Assembly: GCA_024364735.1 (NCBI GenBank)
Contig: JAGFNQ010004759.1
Coordinates: forward strand, 1 to 64,000
DNA from: Boesenbergia rotunda
Lineage: Eukaryota > Streptophyta > Magnoliopsida > Zingiberales > Zingiberaceae
Length of the DNA stretch: 64,000 nt
Direction of reading: 5' to 3'
Shown: in pieces, positions 31,218 through 44,392 of the stretch
How positions within the stretch are numbered: position 1 is the first letter of the stretch
Layout of the letters: every line of letters begins with the position of its first letter
Position numbers and translations under genes: made by a program
Notes under the pieces: generated by a model
Seen by the model: only the letters and a program-made list of their open reading frames with translations
Database searches by the model: none
Told to the model about the DNA's origin: nothing

Positions 31218-33486
31218 AGAGAAGTGTCCTAAGGCAATCGCCTTATGATTGTAAACATTTATTTAATAAATGAAAATTCACTATTTAAGTATACATATTT
31301 GTGTATTTGATTGGGATCTTAAACTCATCTACTGAATGTCCGCAATATAATTCACAGCATAAGAGAATTTGTGATGGGATCACAACTAGTGATTATCTCT
31401 ACATGTGCAATTGTGAAGTATTGAAAGTATCCCTAGTCGATGAATTGATAAAAATGGACACTATCAATTCTGTTGAGACTAGCATGGGTTATTCTCTAAT
31501 CAGCTGATTCTCACTGGCTGGTGACATTGGGATGTCCGGAGATAAACATGGATGCTAGTTAAGGGAATTAGTTCATTGGAGTGACTAGCTGTAAAACTTC
31601 ATATGGTAATCTATAAAGATATGTCACTGAAGTTATTACTGCAGCTTAAGTGCGATGTTCCTTTGACTTGCGGTGTTCAAGTCATCTTGGTCATGGAAAC
31701 TTATACTTTAACATCTTAAGCAAGCATCTCCAAGGAGGTGTGGACCCAGGATGATTGGGTTTAAGCCGAAGTGCCCGAAGATGTTTGAACAGCCTACAAA
31801 GGATTCACCACTCCTTGCGAGGAGATGTATACCCAGGCCTATCGTCGGATTGTTACTCAAAGCCTCTGGCCAGAGCATATCATGTTTAGAGTGCGAGTCT
31901 CTTAAATACATGAGAGTAATTAGAAATCCAAAGGACGAGAAAGACATTACTTGGGCTAGGTGTGACGTAGTCAGCCTAGTGGGGACTGACACAATAGACC
32001 GTGTCCTGAACCAAGTGGGTATAAGATGGTGAAGGGAATGGGACACGATTCATTAGAGCTGCTGAAGGGTTTCAGAATTCTTTCTGAGGTCAACCGTTGA
32101 TCTTTCGATTAATTGGGGGTCATGATGTACTACTAGGTGCCACTCATGATCGTTCTATAATTAGTTGATTATAGACGGCCAACATAAATCGAAAGCCTAT
32201 TTAGTCACACGCACTACAAGTAATCCGAGGTATTTAAAATGAGTTGAAAATTGGATTTTCCGATCAAGAGAAATAAGTCGAATATGAATTTATCAGAGAT
32301 GCAATGGAAACTAAAAATGGCTAAGTCTTTTGAAGGCTTATTGGGCGAATTAAATGAGTTTAATTCGCGTCGGTTCGGCTCGGTTTGGCCGGCCAAAGAG
32401 GGTGCCAAACCCCTTTGGTTTGGCCGGCCACAACAAGGGGATAAAACCAATTTATTTGGTTTAATTAATAAAATAAATCTAGCGTGATTTGTTTTATAAA
32501 TTATGGATAAATAAATTTATGTAAAGAAATTTATATAAATAAATTTATAGAAATTTATTCTTTTATGGAAATTAAAATGATCCATGAAATGGTTTATTTT
32601 AATTTTATAAAATCAATTATGAATTGATTTTTTCATAATAAGAAAGTTTATAAATTTCTTATAAAATTTATTCCATAATAAAAGGAGAAGAAGTATTTGT
32701 TTTATTATAAAGTTAGTTATAATAAAACTTTGTTTAAACGGAATAATTCATAAAAGAATTTATAAGATAAATTTCTTATGATAACTAATTCCGTTAATTC
32801 TGTTAAGAGGGAGACTTGGCAAGGGAGATACTACTATATAAAGGAACCAAAGGCAAGCCCCTAATTCCAATTGAGTAATCAAGAGATTAACTCTCTCCCT
32901 CTCTCTCTCTTATTCTCTTACTCTCTATTCCCCTAGGGCCGGCACCCCTAGCAACCCCTAGGGCCGGCGCCCCATGCCTCCAAGGGCCGGCACACCTTCT
33001 TCTCCATTAGTTGCAGTGAGCCAACAACACCAAGGAGAAGCCAACCAAGAAGAAGAAGAAGCGGATTACATCTCCTTCCTTCCCGGAATTTTGATTCCGT
33101 TAACTTGGTGGTTAGTTTCCTTTCTTCTCTCTTGTTCTTCTAGTTGTGCCAATAGAGAATCTAGTAGTTCTCGTCGGCACAAAACTCGTGACTTTGCGAA
33201 GTCATCCCAAAGAGAACTCGGCGTGGACGCGAATAGAGGCGGAGCTTCCAAGGGACGCTACGGTTGGATCTCGTCCCTTACTTCGAGTTACGCGAGGTAC
33301 TTAGTAAATTAGTTTACTTTTTCGCAAAGTTTTATTTTATGATCATGTCCACACACCATAAGGTTGCATGCTAGATACGTGGTTAGAATAATTTGAGAAA
33401 TTATTTTATGCTAATTCTTCCGCTGCACTTAAAATTTTAGAATTTTACGAACCCGTATCCTTGTCAATATGCACCCGGTCCCAACA
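31218..33486 (+). repeat. 5' LTR of family A element, first bases missing
   Basis: It aligns with 39708-41972 from AGAGAAGTGTCCTAAGG to GGTCCCAACA. TATATAAA is at 32835-32842. A CT-rich tract and two GGGCCGGCRCCCC motifs follow (about 32895-32975). This CT/GGCCGGC segment is absent from the 3' LTR, which has a different sequence at the same place. Confidence 0.85.
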
Positions 33487-33487
33487 G

Positions 33488-33500
33488 TGGTATCAGAGCC
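33488..33500 (+). promoter_or_regulatory. Primer-binding site, initiator tRNA-Met type
   Basis: TGGTATCAGAGCC lies one base after the 5' LTR end at 33486. It is the expected Copia primer-binding site and is intact. Confidence 0.94.
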
Positions 33501-35203
33501 GGTTAGTGTTCGACATAATCATATAATTGTTTTGTGGAAAACTTTGTCATGATCTCAATTTTGAAATTTTTTTTCAATTATGGAAACTTTCAAATTATAA
33601 TAATTTTAGATTTAGGAATTTCTAAGTTTGAAAATCCTCATGAAATTTCGCAAACTTTTGAAATTTTCTAGTTTCTGAAATTTTATAATAATTGTGAAAA
33701 CTTTCCATCTTTGGAAACTTTCCAATTTTAGAAATTTTTTTATTTTAGAAATTTTTTAATTTTGGAAATATGTATGTTTTCTTTGTACCGGAAACTTACA
33801 ATTATTCTGAAAACCTATTATGAAATCTCACAAATTTGGGCACTTTCTTTCAAGAAAGTCTAGACAAATTTATGGACAATTAATTGACAATTAAATTTGA
33901 ATTGGGTTTTAAATTGACAACAAAATTCTTTATTTTGGATTGAGCCTCGGGGAGCCGTCCAATTTAAAGTTAGTTGATGTAATTTAATTTCCCAATTTTA
34001 AATAAAATTGTCATGTTTAATTTGGTTGCGCTTCCGAAGCGGACCAAATTGGATTTACGACAAATTACTTTTCTTTGGGTATCTGAGCCTCGGGGAGCCA
34101 CCCTTAGAAAACAATTTTTTGTAATTAATTAAATCCATGAATAAAATATGATTTAAGAGGTGACGCTCTTACATATTGTTGTCTCCAAAATTAATTAGGA
34201 AAATGGTTTCCTATAGAGTTTTCATAAATGAGATTTTTATGAAAATAATATGTAGTTGAATTAAGGGATTTGTCTCTTAATTTAACAAGATTTGATTTAG
34301 AGAAATCAAAGTCTTAAACATATTATTTCCGAAATTGATTATGACAATTTAGGAAATTGTTTCCCAAAACAATTCCTTAATTAAAGTATGAAATTAGAAT
34401 TAGGAAATCCAGTTCCTAATTCAAATAATGAGACTTGATAAATTAAGTCACATACATACTTTATTAAGGAAATTGATAGTCATGGCATAATTCTATGTCA
34501 TGAATGTACTTAGAAAAGAAAGGATGAGACCCAAAACCCCTTACAAAATATTAAGGCCAACACCTTCCATTAATATGGTTAGAATCGGAGTTTTGTTTCT
34601 CGTTTGGGTTGATGGACACATCCATGCCCGGCTTGAACCTCAACATGTTCAAACCATGGAATTAGTTTATGAATAATATAGTAGGAGTCAGAGGTCAATC
34701 CTTAGTTTTGGTTGTTGGACACATCCAAGCCTGACTAAACGGTTGAATGAGCTCCAACTATATTAAAACTATTTCTTGATTAATGGGTCAGCCTTAAGCT
34801 TGGAACATCGATTTGTTGTGCCACAGCCAAGGTCGATGTAAAGAGAGGTGCAATTGGGTGCTATGTATAATGTTGCATACTTGTTAATGAGTTAACAACC
34901 CAATGATTTATGCAAACATTCAATTAGTTGATAGCATAAAGTGATAGTTACATATATGTGATGTGTAATCGGTATAATTACCTACCTTCATAACTAAGAA
35001 TGACTTAATGGCCACAGCCATGGTGGTTCTTATCTATGGTTGGATATCAACCTATTTGGAGATGTTCCTACGATCTCCCGAATTGATAAAAAGGGTTATT
35101 CAATTTGAAAAATAAATAGGATTTTATTTATGTATGTTGATACATTCTTTAATCATTCTTCTCACATAAGTTCAATTTGTATTTCTAGGTTAATCACTCG
35201 ATC
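33501..35203 (+). other. Long untranslated leader of family A element
   Basis: This 1.7-kb AT-rich leader lies between PBS and gag. It contains repetitive GAAATTTT-type stretches (33540-33850) and recurrent CCTCGGGGAGCC motifs (about 33946 and 34087). The same leader is found on the minus strand at 61958-63666. There is no open reading frame; long leaders are common in plant Copia elements. Confidence 0.7.
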
Positions 35204-38200
35204 ATGTCTTCTCTGAATTTGCGTTCCATCTTGGACACCAATAAACTGACCGGGCCTAACTTCATGGACTGGCTTCGAAACTTGAGGATTGTCCTCAAGG
35301 CAGAGAAGCTTGCTTATGTCCTTGAAGATAAACTTCCTAACCATCCTCCAGAGGGTGCAACTCCAGACCAGTTAATGGCCTATCAGAAACATGTGACCGA
35401 TTCTGAACTTGCGAGTTGCATCATGCTAGCCTCTATGATACCTGAGCTGCAAAAGCAGCATGAGCATATGGATGTTTATACCATTATCTTCCATCTTCAT
35501 GAGTTGTTTGAAGAGCAGGCGAGATCCGAAAGGTTCGAAGTCTCCAGACTCCTCTTCACCACTAAGATGCAGGAAGGCACTTCTGCCTCGCAGTTTGTGT
35601 TAAAGATGTTGGGGTACATTGAGCGACTGAACACACTCGGTTTTGCAATGGATCATGAACTAAGTATTGACTTAATTCTGAGTTGTTTGCCCAAAAGTTA
35701 TTCACAATTTGTGATGAACTATCGGATGAACAAACTAGAGACTACCATTCCTGAGTTGCTCAACTTGCTGAAGACTGTAGAGCCTTCTGTAAAGCCGGAT
35801 CAAAAGGCGGTACTGTTAGTTGGTTCCTCGAAGAAAGGTTCTAAGAGGAAGGCCAAAGAACAGAATAAAGGAAAGAAGAAAAAGGCCAAAAAGACTAAAA
35901 AGAAACCAAAAGGAACTTGCCATCATTGTGGCAAGGAGGGTCACTGGCGAAGAAACTGCAAGGTTTATCTTGAGTCCTTGAAGAAGAAGGCATCCGATGC
36001 CCCGTCCTCTTCAGGTATCTTCGTTATTGAATGTCACTCTATTTTCTCAAATACCTGGGTACTTGATACTGGGTGTAGCTCACATATATGTAATGACATA
36101 CAGGGGCTAAGGAATAGAAGAAGACTCGTCAAGGGAGAAGCAGATTTGCGAGTTGGAAATGGAGCAAGGATTGCTGCTGTTGCCATCGGAACATATTTGC
36201 TAAAGCTCCCGACTGGACGTATCTTAGAACTGGATAATTGTTATTTCGTTCCTTCGTTAATAAAGAACATTGTATCTATTTCATGTTTAAATGAAAAAGG
36301 TTATCATTTGACTTTTAGTAACAATTGTTGTTACATAACTTTAAATGGCGTTCTTTATGGGAATGGAACTTTGTGCAATGACATCTACACGTTAGATTTA
36401 TCCAGTGACGTTTTCAATATCGAAGTTAGCAACAAACGTGCTCGAATAGATAATCAAATAGACTCCTACACTTGGCATTGCCGTCTTGGCCATGTAAGTA
36501 AGAAACGCATGATTGAATTGCACCGATGTGGAATTTTGAAATAATTTGAACCCGATTCATTTGATACATGCGAATCGTGCTTAAAAGGCAAGATGACCAA
36601 ATTACCCTTTACCGGAAAAGGTAATCCAGTGGGAGAATTGCTTGGTCTAATACATACTGATGTATGTGGACCAATGTCAACTCTTGCACAAGGAGGCTAT
36701 AGCTACTTCATCACCTTTATCGATGATCACTCACGATTCGGGTACGTGTTCTTGATGAAACACAAATCTGAAGCCTTTGAGAAATTCAAAGAGTTCAGAA
36801 ATGAAGTAGAGAAACAGCTTGGCAAAAGTATTAAAATACTTCGATCCGATCGGGGTGGTGAATACTTAAGTCAAGAGTTTCAAGATTATCTAAGGGACAA
36901 TGGGATATTATCCCAATGGACTCCGCCATATACACCACAGCATAATGGTGTATCTGAGAGGCGCAACCGAACCTTGATGGACATGGTTAGGTCGATGATG
37001 AATCATGCAACTCTTCCAAAATTCTTTTGGGGTTATGCACTTAAGACAGCTGTTTATTTATTAAACAGAGTCCCGACCAAGGTAGTCTCTACTACTCCAT
37101 ATGAGATTTGGAATAGTAAGAAACCTCACTTAACTCACCTTAAGATATGGGGTTGTCCTGCTTACGTGAAGCGGGTTGTATCAGACAAATTGGATGCTAA
37201 GTCTGATAAATGTCTATTTATTGGATACCCAAAGGAAACGAAGGGTTACCAATTCTATCATCCCTTGGAACAAAAGGTGTTTGTTTCAAGGCATGCTGTA
37301 TTTCTAGAAAAAGAATTTCTTTTACAAGAAAACAGTGGGAGTGGCATTGAACTTGATGAAGTTCAAGAAACTCCAATAGACATTACAGAGACACCTAGTC
37401 TAGACCCACAACCAATACCTCATAATGATGAGCTATCAGTTGAACCTAAAACTACACCACCTCTTCGTAGATCTGATAGGACACGCAATATTCCAGAGAG
37501 ATACGGATTTCTCGTAAGTGAATCGAACGACGTGTTACTCATAAGCGATGACGAACCTATCAGTTATGAAGATGTTCTGAAAAGTTCAGAAAGGGACAAA
37601 TGTCTTGAGGCCATGAAGTCGGAAATGGATTTCATGTACGAAAACCAAGTATGGGACTTGGTTAACCCACCTGAAGGGATAAAGCTCATAGGGTGCAAGT
37701 GGGTTTTCAAGAAGAAAACCGACATGGAAAGTAATGTGTTACCTTTAAGGCTAGATTAGTGGCAAAGGGATATCGTCAGAAACAAGGAATTGATTATGAC
37801 GAAACCTATTCGCCAGTAGCTATGCTTAAATCCATTCGGATGCTCCTAGCCATAGTAGCTCATTATGATTATGAGATATGACAAATGGATGTGAAAATAG
37901 CTTTCCATAATGGAAACCTGCTTGAGGATGTATACATGATACAACCTGAAGGTTTCACATCGGTTGATAAAACCAAAGTATGCAAGCTTCGACGATCCAT
38001 ATATGGACTGAAGCAAGCATCCAGGAGCTGGAACATCCGTTTTGATGAGACAATCAAAAAGTTTGATTTCTCACAAAATCCTGACGAACCTTGTGTGTAC
38101 AAGAAGGTTAGTGGGAGTGCAGTCGTATTTCTAGTATTATATGTCGATGACATATTACTTATAGGAAACGATATATCAGTCTTACAGACAGTTAAAATTT

Positions 38201-38827
38201 GGTTGTCCAAAACTTTCTCTATGAAAGACCTGGGAGAAGCTAACCTATATCCTTGGGATTAGAATCTATAGAGATAGATCAAAACGGTTGCTTGGTCTTT
38301 CGCAGTCTACATATATAGACCGAGTGCTAAAAAGGTTTAGCATGTCGGAATCCAAGAAAGGTTACCTTCCCATCAGGCATGGGATCAACCTTTCAAAGTC
38401 TATGTGTCCGCGCACAGAAGACGAGAGGATTTGCATGAATAAGATTCCTTATGCATCCGCGATAGGATCTATAATGTATGCTATGTTATGTACAAGGCCT
38501 GATGTATCGTATGCTTTGAGCGTCACAAGCAGATACCAGTCGGATCCAGGAATGCATCATTGGGCGGCTTTTAAAACAATCCTTAAGTACTTAAGAAGAA
38601 CTAAGGATGTGTTCCTAATATATGGAGAAGGAGATATGGTAATACGTGAGTATACAGATGCCAGTTTCCAGACAGATAAGGATGACTCCAAATCGCAGTC
38701 TGGATACGTATTTACTTTGAATGGAGGCGCAGTAAGTTGGAAAAGTTCCAAACAAGACACCGTAGCGGATTCCACCACGGATGCGGAATATATCGTAGCT
38801 TCGGAAGCAGCAAAGGAAGCAGTCTGG

Positions 38828-38925
38828 ATCAAGAGATTAACTCTCTCCCTCTCTCTCTCTTATTCTCTTCCTCTCTATTCCCCTAGGGCCGGCGCCCCTA
38901 GCAACCCCTAGGGCCGGCGCCCCTT
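38828..38925 (+). other. Misplaced LTR segment at the gap edge
   Basis: From ATCAAGAGATTAACTCTC onward these ~98 bases no longer code for RNase H. They match the 5' LTR at about 32878-32975, including the CT tract and GGGCCGGCGCCCC motifs. The switch occurs at shared ATCAAGAG, present in both the RNase H coding sequence and the LTR. It ends at the N run. It is most likely a wrong join during assembly. Confidence 0.8.
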
Positions 38926-39425
38926 NNNNNNNNNNNNNNNNNNNNNNNNNNNNNNNNNNNNNNNNNNNNNNNNNNNNNNNNNNNNNNNNNNNNNNNNNNN
39001 NNNNNNNNNNNNNNNNNNNNNNNNNNNNNNNNNNNNNNNNNNNNNNNNNNNNNNNNNNNNNNNNNNNNNNNNNNNNNNNNNNNNNNNNNNNNNNNNNNNN
39101 NNNNNNNNNNNNNNNNNNNNNNNNNNNNNNNNNNNNNNNNNNNNNNNNNNNNNNNNNNNNNNNNNNNNNNNNNNNNNNNNNNNNNNNNNNNNNNNNNNNN
39201 NNNNNNNNNNNNNNNNNNNNNNNNNNNNNNNNNNNNNNNNNNNNNNNNNNNNNNNNNNNNNNNNNNNNNNNNNNNNNNNNNNNNNNNNNNNNNNNNNNNN
39301 NNNNNNNNNNNNNNNNNNNNNNNNNNNNNNNNNNNNNNNNNNNNNNNNNNNNNNNNNNNNNNNNNNNNNNNNNNNNNNNNNNNNNNNNNNNNNNNNNNNN
39401 NNNNNNNNNNNNNNNNNNNNNNNNN
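38926..39425. other. Assembly gap, 500 N
   Basis: Exactly 500 Ns, a conventional placeholder length. Open frames crossing it are artefacts. RNase H coding sequence is on both sides, so the true missing sequence is probably much shorter than 500 bases if the adjacent LTR segment is also misplaced. Confidence 0.99.
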
Positions 39426-39692
39426 TCCAACCATTGATGAAGCAATACCGGTTTACTGCGACAACAATGGAGTTATTGCACAAGCAAAGGAATCAAGGTC
39501 TCATCAATGATCCAAACATGTGCTTCGCCACTATCATCTGATTAGAGAGATTATAAGTAGGAATGATATACAAATTGAGAAAATTCCCACTGAAAGGAAT
39601 TTAGCGGATCCTTTAACTAAGGTCTTGATTCAAAGCAAGTTTGAGGGTCATGTTAGAGCCTGTGGTATTGGGTACCATTGCGATTGACATTA

Positions 39693-39705
39693 GGCCAAGT
39701 GGGAG
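39693..39705 (+). promoter_or_regulatory. Polypurine tract of family A element
   Basis: GGCCAAGTGGGAG lies just before the 3' LTR (39708). It is a common Copia polypurine tract and supports plus orientation. Confidence 0.85.
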
Positions 39706-39707
39706 TT

Positions 39708-41972
39708 TGTTAGTGATATGAGAGAAGTGTCCTAAGGCAATCGCCTTATGATTGTAATCATTTATTCTAATAAATGAATATTCACTATTTGATTATACAT
39801 GTTTGTGTATTTGATTAAGATCTTAAACTCATTTACTGAATGTCCGCAATACAATTCACAGCATGAGAGAATTTGTGATGAATTCACAACTAGTGATTAT
39901 CTCTACATGTGCAATTGTGAAGTATTGAAATTGTCCCTAGTCGATGAATTGATAAATACGGACACTATCAATTCTGTTGAGACTAGCATGGGTTATTCTC
40001 TAATCAGCTGATTCTCACTGGCTGGTGACATTGAGATGTCCGGAGATAAACATAAATGCTAGTTAAGGGAACTAGTTCATTGGAGTGACTGGCTGTAAAA
40101 CTTCATATGGTAGTCTACATATAGATATGTCAGTGAAGTTCTTACTGCAGCTTAAGTGCGATGTTCCTTTGACTTGCGGTGTTCAAGTCATCTTGGTCAT
40201 GGAGACTTATACTTTGACATCTTAAGCAAGCATCTCCAAGGAGGTGTGGACCCAGGATGATTGGGTATAAGGTGAAGTGCCCGAAGATGTTTGAACAGCT
40301 TACAAAGGATTCACCACTCCTTGCGAGGAGATGTATACCCGAGGCCTATCGTTGGATTGTTACTCGAAGCCTCTGGCCAGAGCATGACATGTTCAGAGTA
40401 TGAATCTCTTAAATACATGAGAGTAATTAGAATCCGTAGGACGAGAAAACGTTACTTGGGCTAGGTGTGACGTAGTCAACCTAGTGGGGACTGACACACA
40501 TAGACCATGTCCTGATCCAAGTGGGTATAAGATGGTGAAGGGAATGGGGCACGGTTCATTATAGCTGCTAAAGGGTTTCAGAATTGTTTCTGAGGTCAAC
40601 CGTTGATCTTTCGATTAATTAGGGATCATGATGTACTACTAGGTGCCACTCATGATCGTTCTATAATTAATTGATTAATTATAGACGGCCAACATAAATC
40701 GAAAGCTTATTTAGTCACACGCGCTATGAGTAATCCGAGGGATTTAAAACGAGTTGAAAATTGGATTTTCCAATCAAGAGAGATTAAGTTTGGTTGAGCC
40801 AAACGATAAGTCGAATTTGAATTTTTCAAAGATGCATCGGAAGCGTAAAATGGCTAAGTCTTTTGAAGACATAACAGATGAATTAAATAAGTTTAATTCA
40901 TTGGGGCATGGCTTGGATGGGCCGGCCAAAGAGGGCCTCCATCCTCTTTGTTTGGTCGGCCACAACAAAGGGAGAGAACCAAGTTTTTTGTTCAATTTAT
41001 AAAATAAACCAAGTGTGGTTTGTTTTATAAAATTATGGATGATATAAATTTTTATATAATAAACCAAGGTTTGGTTTATTTTTCATTAAAATTAAAATGA
41101 ACCATGGATTTATTTATTTTATAAAATCAATCATGGATTGATTTACCATGATAAGGAAATTTATTCCATAGGAGAGAAGATTTTTATCATGAATTAAAAT
41201 ATGATTTTAACCATGATATAAAATCAAACTTGGCATGATGGAATAAGTTATTCCATATTTGAGAGGCTTGATGTTTGAGAGGTCACTATATAAAGGACCC
41301 AAGGCAAGGCTTGGGTGTGAATAATAGAGATGAAGATATAGGCTCTCTCCCTCTCTTTCTCTCCTTCTCTTCTCCCCTTCTTACCGTGCGCCAACCAGCC
41401 CCAAGAAGGAGCACCAGCTGGCTGCCCCTGCCCTTTCCCTTCCAACCACCACCTGCTGCCGGAGAAGGAAGCTCCGGCCATCTCTTGGCCAGAAGAAGGT
41501 GTTGCCGGAATTAGAGTTTGCCGCAAGGATCCTTTTTGCCGCAAGCCTCTTCTTTTGCTTCGCCGGAATTTTGATTCCGGCCATCCTTTTGTGGTTAGTC
41601 TTCCGACTTCTCTCTTGGTTTTTCTCGTCGCGTTCTCGGAGAATCTAGTAGTTCTCGAGAACACGAAACTCGTGGCTTTGCGAAGTCATCCCGAAGATAC
41701 TCGGCGTGGACGCGAATAGAGGCGGAGCTTCCAAGGGACGCTTACAGTTGGATCTCGTCCTTTCCTTCGAGTTACGCGAGGTAATACGTAAATTAGTTTA
41801 CGTTTCTGCAAAATTTTAAATATATGATCATGTCTACACAAGATAAACTTGCATGCTTAGATGTGTGGTTAAATGATTTAGAGAAATTATTTATGCTAAT
41901 CCTTCCGCTGCACGTAATTAATTTTTAAAATTACGAACCCACATCCATGTCAACATGCACCCGGTCCCAACA
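39708..41972 (+). repeat. 3' LTR of family A element
   Basis: 2265 bp, TGTTAGTGATATG...CGGTCCCAACA. TATATAAA is at 41287-41294. The first ~1050 bp closely match the LTR fragment at 56726-57764. The segment 41320-41600 (Pro/Pro-rich ORFs on both strands) differs wholly from the 5' LTR. Downstream, CGAAGATACTCGGCGTGGACG matches the minus-strand LTR at 63680-64000 better than the 5' LTR does. Confidence 0.88.
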
Positions 41973-43236
41973 TATTCACCTCCTCTAGCCGGTCTGCATG
42001 GGTCCTACACTAGGGTCCACTCCTCAAACTCACAGCTCCACTATGAATGACTCCTTCTCGGAATCATTTCGCGAGCGAAGAAACATCGCAGAAGCTCAAA
42101 TACAAGAATACAATAAGAAGAGCATAAGTAAATATGAAGAAAATTGAAAATGATTTTACAATAATAAAATCTTACTTAGCTTGCTAGATCATTGCTTGGA
42201 AAGGACTATCGATCGGTTGGAAATGCTGCAATATTTTTCTTCAAACTTATCAACAACCGACAATTAAAAAAAATCATTAAACCCCCTTTTTTAAGGTTTC
42301 CCTCGGGCTACAATGCGTCTCTCAATCGATTGGTCTTTCCCATAATTGATTGTTATGTAGGATCTGACCATTCAAACATGCAGAATGATTTTTTTCGCTT
42401 GACCAATCGATTAGTGACCATACCAATATATTGATAGATTGCTAATTGATTGAGTGAATTGATTTCGAAGCCTTCTACTTTCATGAGAACCCACTCTTAA
42501 TTAATTATCCCAATCGATAGACCACGTTGAATCAATAACCCAAATTGATTTAGTACCCTTTTGTTTCTTCGCTAAAATCCTTTGTCGATCAATTCCCCAA
42601 TCAATTCGAACACCTTCTGCTTGCTCAACAGACTCATCTAATAGATTGGGGCAATCTACTCAACATTATTCTGTGATTGGAAAAACACATTGCCAATCGA
42701 TTGGCTTAGCGTCAATCACTTGCCTCAATCGATTACAAGGCTTTCTTTTTGCTAGTCAACACCAGCCAGTCAATTCCAAACCCTACCGTGCTCTCCGAAA
42801 TGAGTCTCCAATCCATTGCTTTGGGTCAATCGATCAGGTCAATCGATTACCCAACCTTAAACTCTAAATCCGAATTTGGGGTTCCTTTACCCAAACCTAA
42901 AGTCATCTATGACTCTTTGGGGCTTCCCGTTGCCTAGCATCTGGTCAATCTTGACCTGCTAGGGTTTCTTAAATAAGTGGTTGGTCAACCTTTAACCCGC
43001 TTGGACTTTCCCATTAAGTGTCAGGTCAACCTTTGAACCACTTAGACTTTCTATCATGTGCCAAATGTCCAGTCCTCCATGACACACTTAGGCTTTCTAT
43101 CACGTGCTAAGTGTCTAGTCCTCCGTGACCCACTTAGAGTTTCCTTTGCCAACTTTCCGTTGGACTTTTGATCACCAAGTGTCCGATCAACCTTTGACCC
43201 ACTTGGACTTTTTTGTTGTCTAGCCCCGCTAGAACT
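41973..43236. mobile_element. LTR-like remnant with CAATCGATTG cluster
   Basis: It begins TATTCACCTCCTCTAGCC, which resembles the end region of long Copia LTRs. It contains many copies and half-copies of CAATCGATTG-type palindromes (about 42205-42850). Then come repeated CCACTTGGACTTT / CCAAGTGTCC blocks (42980-43215), some able to pair, for example ACACTTAG (43084-43091) with CTAAGTGT (43107-43114). No coding region. It stops at the Y-like LTR start at 43237. Orientation and boundaries are uncertain. Confidence 0.5.
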
Positions 43237-44392
43237 TGTTGGTGCCGGAAGCACCAGATCGAACCTGGTTTTGATAATGGCAAAGGGTTCAAAGTTAAGT
43301 TTATATTGTGATCTAATGGATTTACCAAGTGTGCAGGAAAGTCCGAGTTCACCTAGGCACGAAGTCTTGACCAGCAGGGTTGAGCAAGAAGTCCTGGTCA
43401 AGGACTAGGCAAGAAGACCTGGCCGAGGGATGGACAAGAAGTCCTAATCGTGGACTGGGTATCGAATTCCTGATCCGGAAGATTGGGTAGGAGTCTTAGT
43501 CGAGCGAGGATTGCAGACAAAAGTAGAGGCAGGTCGAGGAACGAACGTCTCTAGATCCGACAGTCTTGGAGGTCGAGCAAAAGTCCAACTGGAGGAGCCG
43601 GTTGACAATAGGTAACATCTCCTGAGAGGAGTAGGTGAGGACGCGTTCCCCTGAAGGGGGAACAGTATGCATCGGTTCGACCTAGGGTTTCATTTTGAAA
43701 TCCAAAATCAGAACCAAGACAGCTCCGACTGTTAATTATACACTTATTATTCTTGTTATACTGTTCTTGAACTAACCCTGGTTTCAGGAGTGAAAGGAGT
43801 TTACTACTACATCTCAAGCGGCTGAAAGGGTTCAGGCGCCTGTGTTGAGGCATTTCCAGCGGGTGAGTTAGACTAAGCTGGCAGGCTGCCACGTCAGCAA
43901 CTCAGGCGCCCGTGTGCGATCAGGCGCCTCAAGTGTCCCAGGTGCCCAAGACCAAAGGATAGAGGTTTGGCCGAGTTTGCGGATAAGCACGCGCCTGATT
44001 TGCTACACGTGGCTGGCGCCCAGTAAGCCTCAAGTGCCCGAGAATAGTGTATATAAGGGGCTTCACCCCTTTTCTTTCAAAAATCAATTCACATCAACGC
44101 AGAAAAAGCTTTCTTGCAACTCAAGCACTCCAAACGCTCTCTGACTCTCTTCCGTGCTCGTGGTTTTCAACGCCGCCAACAATCATGATCGACGACACAT
44201 CACCCAAGACGCTCTACGACCTTTCTGGTGTCGTCGGTATAATTTAAATTCGTTGTTTAAATTTTGTATTCGACTTACATATTTGTAACATTTACTCAAC
44301 TTATAGAATTGCCCAACGAAAACGGTCAAGGACCGTGGGCCTTGGAGTAGGAGTCGTTAAAGACTCCGATCCAAGTAAAAAAGAAAAGTGTT
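43237..44392 (+). mobile_element. Y-related LTR fragment (AGGCGCC variant)
   Basis: It begins TGTTGGTGCCGGAAGCACC and follows the Y layout: hairpin-like units CCTGGTC...GGACTAGG (about 43378-43560), a stop-start CCAACTGGAGGAGCCGG block, a palindrome cluster based on AGGCGCC (43830-44030), a G-box at 44006-44011, TATATAA at 44050 and the GGGCCTTGGAGTAGGAGTCG block. It breaks off near 44392 before the LTR end. Confidence 0.75.
44006..44056 (+). promoter_or_regulatory. LTR promoter: G-box and TATA box
   Basis: CACGTG at 44006-44011 lies 44 bp upstream of TATATAA at 44050-44056. This is the fourth LTR in the window with this pairing, in a family with a different palindrome (AGGCGCC). Confidence 0.65.

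Larger units (their letters stand above)
35204..39687 (+). pseudogene. Copia gag-pol polyprotein, disrupted
   Basis: Gag starts at the ATG at 35204, with zinc knuckle CHHCGKEGHWRRNC at about residues 239-252. Protease DTGCSSH follows near 36066, then integrase with HCRLGH...CESC zinc site, TDVCGPM, RSDRGGEY and NGVSERRNRT (the D, D and E residues), then RT with YVDDILLIG near 38140, and RNase H. Breaks are a TAA at 36542-36544, a frameshift near 37735, a TGA at 37879-37881, a frameshift near 38250, the N gap inside RNase H, and a TGA near 39508. RNase H resumes after the gap (VYCDNNGVIAQAKESRSHQ) and ends with ADPLTK. The gene cannot make a full polyprotein, but the motifs themselves are well preserved. 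Confidence 0.9.
31218..41972 (+). mobile_element. Copia retrotransposon (family A) with gag-pol and a 500-N gap
   Basis: 5' LTR 31218-33486, PBS 33488-33500, gag-pol 35204-39687, polypurine tract 39693-39705, 3' LTR 39708-41972. The 3' LTR begins TGTTAGTGATATGAGAGAAG; the 5' LTR lacks the first ~14 bases and joins Y gag sequence instead. No target-site duplication is found (ACAAG before, TATTC after). Domain order gag-PR-IN-RT-RH is Copia. The two LTRs differ strongly in the middle, so the element is a recombinant or an assembly chimera. Confidence 0.85.

Noticed and set aside
38837..39483. Long minus-strand open frames of 178-202 codons across the N run
   Set aside because: They consist almost wholly of Ns; no protein is supported.
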